Shown here: one piece after another, positions 50,986 through 61,286 of the stretch | Numbering within the stretch: the first letter of the stretch is position 1 | Layout: each line of letters begins with the position of its first letter | DNA from: Symbiodinium natans | Lineage: Eukaryota > Sar > Dinophyceae > Suessiales > Symbiodiniaceae | Assembly: GCA_905221605.1 (NCBI GenBank) | Contig: CAJNDS010002075.1 | Span: forward strand, 1-64,000 | Direction: 5' to 3' | Length of the DNA stretch: 64,000 nt | Translations under genes and position numbers: made by a program | Notes under the pieces: generated by a model | What the model was told of the DNA's origin: nothing | What the model saw: the letters and a program-made list of their open reading frames with translations, nothing else | Database searches by the model: none

Positions 50986-52897
50986 CCATGTGCAGGCATA
51001 TACGTGTCCTTTCTTGTCTGCCAGGGCTAAGTAGTGTTGATGTCCTGTTCCCTGTTATGTGTGCATGCGAGAGTTTCATGATTTGACGTTTTGCCGGACA
51101 GGCTTACTTAGTGGCTCAGAAACTTCAGGATGTATGGCTTAGAATTGAAGCTTGTGTAACCTAGGGAGGCAGCCCGATTTGAAGCAAGAGCTCTGACAGC
51201 TTCTCAGTTTTACCGTCACAGAAAGGTGCTCCGTGGTCGCCTAGTCGCAGCCTTGGATATTTCATCGGGCTGCACCCCTGGCTGGACGTTGTTCGGATTT
51301 TGTATACATGTTGCTTGGGCTGGGGTGGCACCCAACAGCCACCGTCAGCAAGGAAACACAAGTCTCCAGGTCTTGCTGCATGGAGATGGAGAGAGTTTGG
51401 AGGCAGGGCAAGAGCCTTCAAAAGCGGTGCATAATGAAGGGTACCTTATATACAAGCCCTAAACCCTAAACCATAAACCCTACACCCTAAACCCTAAACC
51501 CTAAACCCTAAACCCTAAACCCTAAGCCCTAAGCCCTAAGCCCTAAGCCCTAAGCCCTAAACCCTAAACCCTAAACCCTAAACCCTATTCCATGAAGTCT
51601 CTGCAGTGCCAGGGTGAGGAAAAGGTTTCGCCAGATTCGCAGGTTCTGGCTGGGCAGACCGTCTTCATTGAGAAAGGCTGGGGGGGCGCTTGAGCTCTTG
51701 AAGGTTTTACGGTCTCCCGGATGAGAGCGGTGACTACTGCAGGAGAGCGGTTCCGGCCAACTTTTCCCGATGGTGCCACGGAGTACATCCCGGCAACTTG
51801 TCCTTCGAATACTGCTCATCCGAAGCCAGTCAATCTCACTCATGCTGAGAGTGTGCTCCTGAAATTCAGCGCAGCTTGGCAGACAGGTTTGTTTGCCAGC
51901 CTTCCGCCCGGACCGCTGCATCCGTGAGGAGGCGGAAAGTGGGAAGCCTAGATGTGAGCCTTAGTTTGTGGCTGTCTTGATGACACATTGACATGAGAAC
52001 CAACATGGAGCTCGTGTAGACAGCCCTGTGCTGACGGCGGTTTCAGGTGTGGTAAGCACAAAACTTCAAGAGCTGCATGGAGGACGCCCAGCCTGAAAGT
52101 CTTTTGAGAAGTTAAATGACGACGGTGATAGTGAGGGTTGATGATGGTGATGACAATGATGGTGATCGGCAGCAGTGGGAGGCGGAGGAGACATCTGGGT
52201 AAAGGGTGCCACTGACCTCGCGCGACCTGGTTCAGCCTTCCCGCTCGTCTGAAGTGCCATAGCCGACACACCAATACCTTGAAGAACTGGATGCACGGTG
52301 GGGTTCTTCTTCTGTCTTCTCTGTCCTTAGCGAACAAATTAGTGCTGAAGATTTGAGCACACGAAAGCCGTTTAGTGCAAGTTGCAGTCGCAACTTCCCC
52401 TGCCCCTTTCACTTCGACTTCATTCCACCTCTTGCGCGTCTCAATGATCTCAATCTGATTCCACGTTGCTGCTAGTTCTGTTTTGGTTGAGCAACTGCAC
52501 TCGCAGCATGCAGGAAACCATGGGTATCAGCAGCAACCCGTGCCGGACTCTGATGCTCCAGAGTTTCGGATGCAAGAACATTCAGAGTGATCATGCTGAG
52601 TCAACATGTTTCCGAAGTGAGACATTGGCAGCAGCTCAGCAGTGATTCGTCTTCCCGCATGGTCAGTTATGCCCACCCTGCTCAGTGTGTCTCGCATCGA
52701 AGCACAGGAAGTCCTCTACCACATGCGCCTCGGATGGAATGGGCTTTTGTGCGCCTTCTCGACGGGACTTTATGCACCGGAAAAGTCAGCTTCCTCTACA
52801 CCTGTCTTTGTACCCTCAACGGGCCTTGAAGGCCCTCTCAGAGACCTCGCATTAAGGGCACTCCGCACGGGGCCCAGAAAGGATTTGTTCCTCCCAG
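50986..52897. other. Unassigned interval; telomere-like array at 51,456-51,586
   Basis: The array contains CCCTAAA units with a run of CCCTAAG variants at 51,524-51,560. Possible exon islands: 51,720-51,920 plus strand ('NLTHAESVLLKFSAAWQTG') and 52,660-52,830. Neither is recognised. A TGATGGTGATGACAATGATG microsatellite lies near 52,140. Confidence 0.4.
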
Positions 52898-54405
52898 GTG
52901 TCAGAAGTCACTGTGGGATGAAGCCAAGAAGGCAGGCGCTGCCGCGTGGCCAAGAATAGGAAGTCTTGGTACGCTGTTCGCGTAAGATCACCAAGACCAA
53001 GGCCTACTTTCCACCAACCTTTGAGGCCGATGGCTTTACGCCCCTCGACATGGATATGCTGGTGTGAGATGTGTGTGAGATGTGTCAGGGATGATCGGAT
53101 GGGGTTCGGGTACGGGCACAAGCCAGCTTGCGGGAAAGATTGGGGACGTCATTTGCCCATGACCTGCCAAACTTGGAGCTTTAGCATTCATGGGTTGCTG
53201 CCCTACTACCCCTCTTTATACTAACCCCCCCCAGGAAACCCATGAAGCATGCTAGGGTTGATTGGGGTCCGGGAGAAGGACTAGCCGGTGGGTACTGAGA
53301 ATGCCCGAGAAGGGCATCATCTTGGGATGTTCCCGCTTATACTAACAGTCCTTAATAGGGATTATCTGTTAGTATTAGGGGGAACATCCCAAGCATCATC
53401 CATTACCCCATTGTTTTGTGAGGACTGCCATTCCTATATTCTTATCAGATCTCGTTGTACAAAATTGTTACCATGATGATTCGTCATTATTTGTTATCAC
53501 TATACTTAATTCTATGATTCTCATTATGATTCTCATTATGATTCTCATGTATCGTTAATCAGTCTTATTGTCTTTACCATTTTGGGGGGCCCTGAAGGCA
53601 TGCCACTGCCGTTCCCTCGCGCCTGTTGGATACGGCCAACCACTTCTACCAGGAGCGCCTGGAGCACATTTTGCTGCGACTACTTAGGTAAAGAAATGTT
53701 GAGAAATAGTTCATCCCCAATATGCAACAGTCACAGCATGCAGTGGGGCATCTAAAGTGCTGAGGCCGATAGACTTCTTGCGTACCATGATTTCTCACCG
53801 AGGGAGACAGTTTCCATCAGCGCTTTGCCGACAAAACCCTGACGCATGAGGGTCGTGGGTTGGGATGTTCCCCCTTATACTAACAGTCCGTAACAGGAAA
53901 TATAGTACCCTCTATTCTGATCCCTACACGGTCGTGGGAGTTGTGCACCTTGCATCCATGTGTGACTGGCAGAAATAAACATGGGGGGTTTACGACATCA
54001 GGGGTACCTGATCCTACTTTTGGGGGGTTTATATTAGGGGTCCCGGATTATCGTAAACCCCCAGATTGCGAGTCCTTAGCCCCCGGAGGATGTGGATGGG
54101 GACTGGCTCTGCCTCTGCTTTCGCCGCTCCGCGCTGCGGAAGCTGGGCATCGTCACGCGAGATGAGCAGGCTCCCGGGAGAAAAGCTGCCAAGCATGGAC
54201 CCATTGAGTCACTCAGTCACACATAGTCTGCAAATGTATATGTAGTTGTAGTAGTAGTCGTCGTATTAGTAGTCGTAGTAGTAGCAGCAGCAGTAGTAGC
54301 AGCAGTAGTAGCAGTAGCAGCAACATCCTAGCTGTGAGAGAACTGGATATTTTGATGTGCGAGGCGAAGCCAGTCGGTGCAAAGGATGTCGACACGAACT
54401 CCAAG
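52898..54405 (+). CDS. DUF952-like protein, five exons
   Basis: Exons: 52,898 or 52,905 to 52,937 ('KSLWDEAKKAG'); 53,002-53,039 ('AYFPPTFEADGFT'); 53,598-53,652 ('HATAVPSRLLDTANHFYQ'); 54,089-54,169 ('DVDGDWLCLCFRRSALRKLG'); 54,364-54,405 ('AKPVGAKDVDTNSK'). Phases agree at every join. Introns 1, 2 and 4 start GC; intron 3 starts GA; all end AG. The order W..A...G, then ADGF(T/I)HA, then TAN.FY, then a W.CL strand resembles DUF952 (PF06108), small proteins of unknown function, and matches dinoflagellate copies I recall. The first exon and the C-terminal PH.YGG-type exon were not found; the latter should lie downstream of 54,405. Two short transposons sit in intron 2 and one or two in intron 3. 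Confidence 0.6.
53322..53392. mobile_element. hAT-like MITE, family A (71 bp) with 8-bp duplication
   Basis: Almost the whole element is two 27-bp inverted arms (25 of 27 match) starting TTGGGATGTTCCC and meeting around a short loop. GCATCATC at 53,314-53,321 and again at 53,393-53,400 is an exact 8-bp target duplication. It sits in an intron of the DUF952-like gene. Confidence 0.88.
53860..53930. mobile_element. hAT-like MITE, family A, with intact duplication but altered right end
   Basis: The left end TTGGGATGTTCCCCCTTATA and the sub-terminal CTAACAGTCCGTAACAGG are family A. GTCGTGGG flanks it exactly on both sides (53,852-53,859 and 53,931-53,938). The right end TCTGATCCCTACACG does not match the terminal repeat. 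Confidence 0.7.
53983..54062. mobile_element. Short inverted-repeat element, family B
   Basis: GGGGGGTTTACGACATCAGGGG and CCCGGATTATCGTAAACCCCC are inverted ends about 80 bp apart; the core CCTACTTTTGGGGGG matches the family. It lies in intron 3 of the DUF952-like gene, close to the acceptor at 54,088. Confidence 0.65.
54245..54325. repeat. TAG/CAG trinucleotide microsatellite
   Basis: GTAGTAGTAGTCGTC and AGCAGCAGTAGTAGC runs in intron 4 of the DUF952-like gene. Confidence 0.9.
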
Positions 54406-55990
54406 GCCTTCGTATGCCGCTTGGGCACAGCATGCTTGGTCAGACTCGGTAAGCAGAGGGCCTCTGCTGCTTCGCAGTTTGTGCTTCCAGACATCCAATC
54501 AAGCGTGCAAAGTCGTTGAGATGCATGGGGGATGGATCTCAGTTGTGGCCTGCCTGCTAGTATAGGGGGGAACATGCCAAGTCCCTTCTGTGGTACCCTA
54601 CATAGCAGGGCCGATAGGGTTTCGGGTTTAGGGTTTAGGGTTGAGGGTTTCGTCACCTACTTCAAATCTTCAACTGCTAAGAATAAAGGACATGCAGACA
54701 GAAACTGCGCAATACGTAATAGAAGTATGTCGGGGTTGGGCCTAAACGGCGTGTCCTTTTGGGCCCTGCACCACAAGGAATGATTAGGGATCATAATCGG
54801 GGTACTCCAATCCCAAGAAAAAGGGCAAGAAGGGACCGCAAGGCCGCCAGAAGGTTAGAGAGCTGCCCTGGTGGCTGCTTTTTTTGCCCGCCCAGAAGCT
54901 AAGGGTTTAGGGTTTAGGGTTTAGGGTTTAGGGTTTAGGGTTTAGGGTTTAGGGTTTAGGGTTTAGGGTTTAGGGTTTAGGGTCAAGAAGCTAAGGGCCG
55001 CATGTCTTTGGTGGCATCCCTCCACAGGTCGGCTCGGTTGCACGGAAGCCTAAATGGGGGTTTCCGAATATGGGGGGGTACCCTTTGTGGGTCCCTTTAA
55101 GGGGAATTCTATTCTATTTGGGGTATAGAATGGGGTACCCCTCGGTTTGGGGAGTACCCACATCCTAAACCCCTCATGATTTCGTCTTGGTCCGATGACT
55201 GGTTGCTCTCTACAACTGGTGCCTCCCTACTTTCGAGATGGTCAGAATCACTACGAGCATGTACAGAGGAAACAAATAGGCGCTGACCGTGTACTTCGCG
55301 CTCAGATCATGCGGACTACTTGGCTCAACCCCAAACCTCTAAACCCTACACCGAACCCGAATATGGGCTGGAGATACCAAAAGTTTCCTTACTAGAGCCC
55401 TAAACCCTAAAACCCGAAAGCCCTAAGCTCTACACCCTCTAGTGCCCTCAACTCTGACCCTAACAAGCACTAAACCCCAAAAACCCTAAACCCCGAAAAC
55501 CCTGAAACCCTAAAAACCAACCCTAAACCCCCAAAAGCCCCCCAAACAGCCCGAAAACCCTCAAGCACGGAACCAGGTGGTCGAGGGTGAGTTCCCCATG
55601 CTCAGGCAGGGGCGTGCGGCTTGGAAAGCATTTCCCCCCATAGCACGACTACTAAGTATGGCTACTAATACTAACTCGATGTGGGGAACTTCCTCATGTT
55701 TCGGCACATGAATATGACTACAGAACATGGGATATCCAGAATTTAGTACTTGAGTCTCATGTCCGGTCTTCGTGTGGCTGCGTCTGGGTTGACTCCGGAC
55801 GTCTCTCTCGGAATGGCTGCATGCAAAGTCTCAGGTTTTTGCTGCGATTCCTGGGTTGACTGACGTGCCTGCGCGGGCTGGAAGCTTGGATAGCATGTTC
55901 CAACAGCTGCGCTCGAGGGTTTTTCTGGGGCAGTGAAGTCTCACGTGTCTCCGCTTGCAGAGGTCTTTAAGCTTGCTACCGCGAGCGAGG
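54406..55990. other. Telomere-like and transposon-rich interval
   Basis: A family A-like end lies at about 54,556-54,585 (GGGGGGAACATGCCAA). TTTAGGG occurs at 54,900-54,983 (12 units) and degenerate CCCTAAA at 55,330-55,560. A family B element lies at 55,056-55,150 (GGGGGTTTCCGAATATGGGG to GGGGTACCCCTCGGTTTGGGG). No gene is recognised beyond the possible missing last exon of the DUF952-like gene. Confidence 0.5.
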
Positions 55991-56078
55991 CCAAGCAGTC
56001 CGGACCCTGGTGAAGAAACCCTAAGCCCTAAACCCTAAACCTTTTGTTGCACGAAAGATTGTTGTTTGCCGTCCGCGG

Positions 56079-56381
56079 GCAAGGTTCGCAGAGATGCAGC
56101 AAATCTTGTCACAGTTGGATGCCAAGGACATGTGAACCTGAATAAGCATGTGCAGCGAATCTAGGAATCGGCTGGGAAGGGTGGAGCCTCGACCCATAGG
56201 CATAGCCATTCCTTCTTGTGGTCTTGAATTTCTTTATTTAGTGATTTGCAGTGGTGGTAGTGGCGACTTGAGCTGCTGATGATGATGGTGATGATGATGG
56301 TGATGATGATGGTGATGATGATGATGATGATGGTGATGGTAATGGTGATGATGATGGTGATGGTAATGGTAATGGTGACGG

Positions 56382-56434
<53 letters not shown>

Positions 56435-57180
56435 TTTTTGCCGGGAAGCAAGGTTCAGCGCACTTGCCGCGCTTGCCAAACGTGCATGCAGTCCTTGCGC
56501 CTTACGGTCTTCAATCCGGCCTCAGTTCTGTGCAAAGCTGCGCTACGTTTTTCCAGGATGGCTTCGTCCATCTGAGCGACGCCCGGGCTGTGCGGACAGT
56601 TGCTGCTCGCTTCTTCGGCGATTGCAAGGCCCGTGCAGCCCCTGGCACTGGCTCAGATGTGATTCTTGCATGCCAGATCTGACAGGACCTGATACTTCTG
56701 GAGATTGATCCCGCCTCTTTGCGGCATGCCTAACGGCCTACAGAATTGAAACGTCGGAGTCTGGACTAGCCCTTTTCTGCTCACTTCTCTTTGCTGTTAG
56801 CAGTTGCGCAGTGATCCGACAGAGACCAGGAACGGCTGCCAAAGCCCCTCACATGGCTTCATGGCACCATGGGGGATGCAGAGCCCGACGATGCCAGGCA
56901 CGGGAACTCGAAGCAGCTGTAGGATACTGTGTAGGATACTGTGATGTCGCATGTGTGCTGAGTGCTGTCTCAGGCAATCAGCAAGCTCCGTCCCTGTCTC
57001 AGAGCTCCGCGGGCCGATCCTTGCTGTCCATTCCCTCAAGATGTTTCTCTGAGGTTCTGCACTATCTCCGGCCGGATGGCTGCATCCACGTCTATGGGCA
57101 GCGCCTGGGCAACGGGATGATCTGGGGGAGACGCCTATTAGGAGACCTTGCATGTTTCTTATCATGTTGACGGAGCAAGA
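56079..57180 (+). CDS. Unrecognised exon islands
   Basis: Plus-strand islands: about 56,090-56,135 'EMQQILSQLDAKDM'; about 56,470-56,682 'VRTVAARFFGDCKARAAPG'; about 57,025-57,120 'FSEVLHYLRPDGCIHVYG'. The last recalls the LRPGG segment of methyltransferases, but that is a weak resemblance. The islands may not belong together. A GAT microsatellite separates the first two. Confidence 0.25.
56277..56433. repeat. GAT/GGT trinucleotide microsatellite
   Basis: About 155 bp of GATGATGGT and (GAT)n. 'MMMVMMM' and 'HHHHHH' frames here are artefacts. Confidence 0.95.
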
Positions 57181-58150
57181 TGCCATGATGGAGCGCTCGC
57201 AGCGATGCGTGCCAAATCGTGCCAACAATTGACACCACGCACGACGACTGTCGGACCGTGCGCGAAGGACAATTGTGCCTGTCTTGAGATGTCTTTCAGA
57301 AGCTTTCCGAGGCCCGTGCCCTACACGGCGGTGACCCGCACTGAAACAGTGGCCCTCGGCCAGGACAAGCTAGACCCACAAAAGCACTCATATGGCAATT
57401 GCATGTGGCAATGGTGCTTTACTTTGGGCGTGTCCGTTCAGGATGGCCATGGCCATGTCTTCCCAGCCTGGCTTTGACACCGCGTGTGGCCGCGCGCCGT
57501 GTGGCCGCTCGCGCTCCCGCTGGAACTCCTGAGGCTCGAGCTCTGCCAGTCGCCAAGCTCTCGAAGCTGAAGCCGGACTCCCCACGATGTCCCAAGATGT
57601 CCCAAGGGGTTAAAAATGGTTTCAAGAACGGTTTGCCTGTCGGAAAGCTCTCGGATGTGTGTCTTCGACATTCTCCGACCATCTTTGACCCCAGGGATGT
57701 CTTGCCCGGCAGTCCAGAATTTCCAGAAGTCCTGCCGGCTGCTCCCCAAAATATGTCACCCCAGGTTACCCCCCTAAGGGCTGATAAGGGCTGATCATCT
57801 GCAACTCGACGAAGTGCCTTCCGGTGCGTGATGTTGATGCGTGGACTTGCGGGGTGCGCCGCAGGCCTCAGGAAGCTCTTGCTGTAGTCTCACATGGCGT
57901 AGAGTGCCTCTGCACGCCGTCATACCTGGCTGGCAGTGACAGACTAGTGTTAAAAGTGCCCAAGAGCTGCCCGCAACCTTTCCGTACAAGAGCTTTGCAG
58001 GGCAATTTGGGGCAATGCTGCTTCCACTCCCTTAGATTCCCAAGAATCTTCTCTCTTTGCCGTTTTGATGTGCCGTGTTTGTTGAGGAGCTGCTTTGCCA
58101 TGGTTTGACAGTCTATACGTCTACTCTGGAATCCTTTCGATTTCTTTGCG
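57181..58150. other. Non-coding or unassigned interval
   Basis: Frames of up to 131 codons occur (57,399-57,794) with no recognisable motif. Short direct repeats such as CCCAAGATGTCCCAAGG are seen near 57,590. No telomere-like arrays. Confidence 0.35.
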
Positions 58151-58161
58151 TTTTGGCTCAA
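58151..58161 (+). other. Relic-like spliced-leader fragment
   Basis: TTTTGGCTCAA equals the inner 3' part of the dinoflagellate spliced leader (CCGTAGCCATTTTGGCTCAAG, known), missing only the final G. It lies 43 bp before the RPS15 start codon, where relics of retroposed mRNAs are expected. The first half of the leader is not conserved. Confidence 0.5.
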
Positions 58162-58203
58162 TTGTAGGGAACGTGCCGCGCATCGCCTTCGAAGCATCGA
58201 GCC

Positions 58204-58761
58204 ATGGCGGAGGGTGAGGCGCCGTTCTGTGTGTCTCTGTGTGTTTTTGGAGAGGCAACCGTAATGAAAAGCACGTGTTGTGTCTTGTAGGACCCGGTGC
58301 CATAGGTACTGATATGGTACTGATGACGCGGCAATGCAATGCACTGCACCTGATATCAACATCTGATGTTTCGTCCTTTGCAGGATGCCCCCAAGAAGCG
58401 AACCTTCAAGAAGTACTCATACCGCTACGGCCCCAGGAGCTTTTGCGCACCAGGCCAGCTAAGCCAACTAAGCAGGAGCGACTTCGCTGCGGTAGCATTA
58501 CAGCCGATCAGCTGCACGAGACGCCCAACACCTCTCGGGCAGTTGCGGTCGGTTTTCCGGGCGACCAAGGTGGCATCGACCTTGACAAACTTCTCGACAT
58601 GAGCAACCAGGCTGGCTTCCACTGGGCCTCTGCCCCAAGCCACACGTTCCACACGGGCCGAGTACGTGAGTACACATTCTTGTACAGATTGTCACATGTC
58701 GCCTGTCTGTCTCGCTCTCTCTCTCTCTCTGTCTCTCTCTGTGTCTCTCTCTCTCTCTCTT

Positions 58762-58803
<42 letters not shown>

Positions 58804-60068
58804 TGCAGGATCTGATGGAGCTCTTCTGCGCACGCCAGCGCCGAAAGTTCAGCCGTGGGATCAAGCGCAAGCTCTGGCCCTGGAGCTCTGAAGCTGTCAG
58901 GGGACTTGAACCACCGGGAGTTCGCGCAAATCTGCAGATACTGTCAGGCCAATCACCGTGCTCAAGAAGCTGCGCAAGGCCGGGACGTCATGGCCCAACG
59001 CCTACGCTCGATTCATCACGATCCCCTCACTTCGTTCCTGTTTAATGAGGCGCATTGACATTGAGAGAGTCATGAGAGAGTCTGAGAAAACGAAAAGCGC
59101 GACATCTCAGAAAGGTAAACGGTTGATTTGCTCTTGGTGCTTGAACTCCCAGTTTCTGGTACTAAGTGTTCCCTTCGGTTTTGTTTCCAGGTGACTCCTA
59201 GTGTTTCCTTTAGGTTAGTCTCTGACTAGGCACTTTGATGCTTACATGGGCCCCTGCAAAGAGGTTTTTACAAGAATTTGGCGACCTGGAACCCCACCAG
59301 ACGCCCTCTGAAAAGCTTGCACTGCTCAAACACCAGGAGGGCTAGGTTGGTCCTCCTGCGCCTTCGCATGTAACCACAAGAGAGAAATATCCAGCGCCTG
59401 CGCTTCACAAGCATTCGGAGCTCGGTGTTTGGATCTGTGTTTGGAGAATTGGCTCGCAAGCAAGCACAGCATGTCACTGCCGTGCACATGCAGGCAAAGC
59501 GCGAGACGGCTTACGGCGAGAAGCCAGAGGCTGTGAAGACGCACCTCAGGAACATGGTCATCGTGCCACTCGGATCCCACTCGTAGTAGTGGCATGTTAT
59601 GGCTACTCAGTCCTCGCTCTCTCACCCCTCGAATTCGTCACAGTCGCTGGAAGTCACTGCATTTGTTCTCTCAAATAAATGGCTGGGCCTCTTAAGCAGG
59701 CAGACTATTGCAGCAGTGTCATGTGCTGCGCTCTCTGCATCCGCCAAGGCCAGAGATGATTGGCCGCTTGCCTTTGAAAACGGAAGGATTTGGTGTCTGG
59801 CCTTGGAAGTCCTGGTCTGTGCCAGTAGCCTGCTGTAGCAGGTAGTGTGGTTGGAGTGTACAACGGCAAGCAGTACATCAACGTGGAGATCAAGCCCGCA
59901 ACTTGCCTGAGAGTGAAGCTTGTGGCGCTGAGATGTTCTCACCCCCTCTCCGCCATTCAGGAGATGATCGGCCACTACTTGGGGGAATTCTCCATCACCT
60001 ACAAGCCTATCAAGCACGGACGTGCTGGCATGATGGGCAAGAACTCCCAGTTCGTGCCCCTGAAGTGA
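58204..60068 (+). CDS. RPS15: 40S ribosomal protein S15 (uS19), nine exons
   Basis: Exons: 58,204-58,218; 58,384-58,423; 58,570-58,610; 58,809-58,870; 58,948-58,978; 59,494-59,564; 59,749-59,762; 59,842-59,897; 59,961-60,068. They add to 438 nt, that is 145 codons plus TGA, the same length as human RPS15. Recognisable blocks: '[19 protein letters not shown]', '[19 protein letters not shown]', 'LKKLRKAKRE', '[20 protein letters not shown]', '[16 protein letters not shown]', '[20 protein letters not shown]', ending 'FVPLK'. The protein is part of the small-subunit head near the decoding site (known). All eight introns begin GC and end AG, and every phase fits. Exon 7 is 14 nt (GCCAGAGATGATTG) and supplies PEMI. 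Intron 3 contains a CT microsatellite. A spliced-leader-like fragment lies upstream. Confidence 0.95.
58707..58802. repeat. (CT)n microsatellite in intron 3 of RPS15
   Basis: About 95 bp of CTCTCTGT units ending 6 bp before the acceptor TGTGCAG. It supplies the pyrimidine tract of that intron. Confidence 0.95.
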
Positions 60069-61286
60069 GTCGAGATGCGCTGCTGAAGTGAGTGAGACGA
60101 GGCTCCGAAGTCTTTACCCTGAAGAAGGTGCGGGCGGAGAAACTCATCACTGTCCGCGCATGTTCTGACGCGTCTTTGTGATTAGGGTGCACGCACGGGT
60201 TTCCATGGCTTGCTTGGAGAAGATGATCAGGCTGATGCTGCCCAAGCCAGGGTTCATGTGATGCACCATGCTTCTTACCGAATCGCCTGGGTTGGATTCA
60301 GGCCAAGCCTTGTCGTCACTCGAAAGCAAGCAGCAAACCCTAACACTCAGACAGACCACACAGACCAGACCACATAGACCCGGACAGACCCACACAGACC
60401 CAGCCAGACCCAGACAGACCCAAACAGACCAGACAGACCGAGGCAGACCCAAACAGACCAGACAGACAGACCAGACAGAGACACACACGCACAACAGAAA
60501 GCATAGCCTTGATACAAAAGGGTACAGTTAACTTCAGCAGTACTCGTAGAGGAAGCCCTTCAGAGATGCTGGGGCTTCATGGGTCGCTCCGCACCAGCAC
60601 GGACCGGGCGTGGAAAGCTTGGTTTGCCGGTGCCATGAACGAAGGAACTACAAGACCAGTCGTCCTTACGACTTAGTCGTACATGATCAACAGCTGGAAG
60701 TCTCGTGCTGAGGTGGTTCCGGCGCTGCTTTCTCGCTCTTTTCGTGGCCGCTTGTAAGAAAGACCTACACTTCTAGATTCCTAGTGTCGCTGTGGAGGGC
60801 GTGTTGGAACGCAGATAGCTGCTTGATGCGACAGTGACACTCTGGAAGACTTTGTTGAGGCACGAGTTACCGATGGCGCGGCCTCCTTCGGTTCAAAGTT
60901 TGCGCCAAGCATGGTTGCATAATGGAACGAAGCATGCCGGACATGTCGGCATCATTCAGTTTCACCTAGTTTCGGCTGAGCGGCATTGGCTCGCCAAGCC
61001 ATGTCACTGATGTCGAAGCCAGCGAGGCTTATGGTCAGTGCCATGGCGAGCGTGCTGCTCGTGCACGCAGACTCGGATGGATTCGTCATGCTTCCATCTC
61101 TGGCGGCTCTAGCGGAAACTGAAACCACAAGTTCACCTCAGATGCCCCGAGGCTTGGCGCCAGCTTCCTAAGCTTAGCTATCTTCACATACCAGGCGTAT
61201 CTCAACCTAGCTGAACATATCGTGGCCCGTTGTTAAGTTGCTCCCATGTTTTTCATTTTCTGTCGGCATGGTGTGCCCCCCACCTA
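60069..61286. other. Downstream interval with a CAGACC minisatellite
   Basis: Minisatellite at 60,345-60,482: CAGACCCAGACAGACC-type units, about 140 bp. A frame at 60,986-61,171 ('PARLMVSAMASVLLVHADSD') might be an exon. No gene is recognised. Confidence 0.45.

Noticed and set aside
56161-56479. Poly-His and poly-Ile proteins
   Set aside because: They are frames of a (GAT)n microsatellite.
58498-58870. Minus-strand RERERE frames
   Set aside because: They come from the (CT)n microsatellite in RPS15 intron 3, opposite to well-supported exons.
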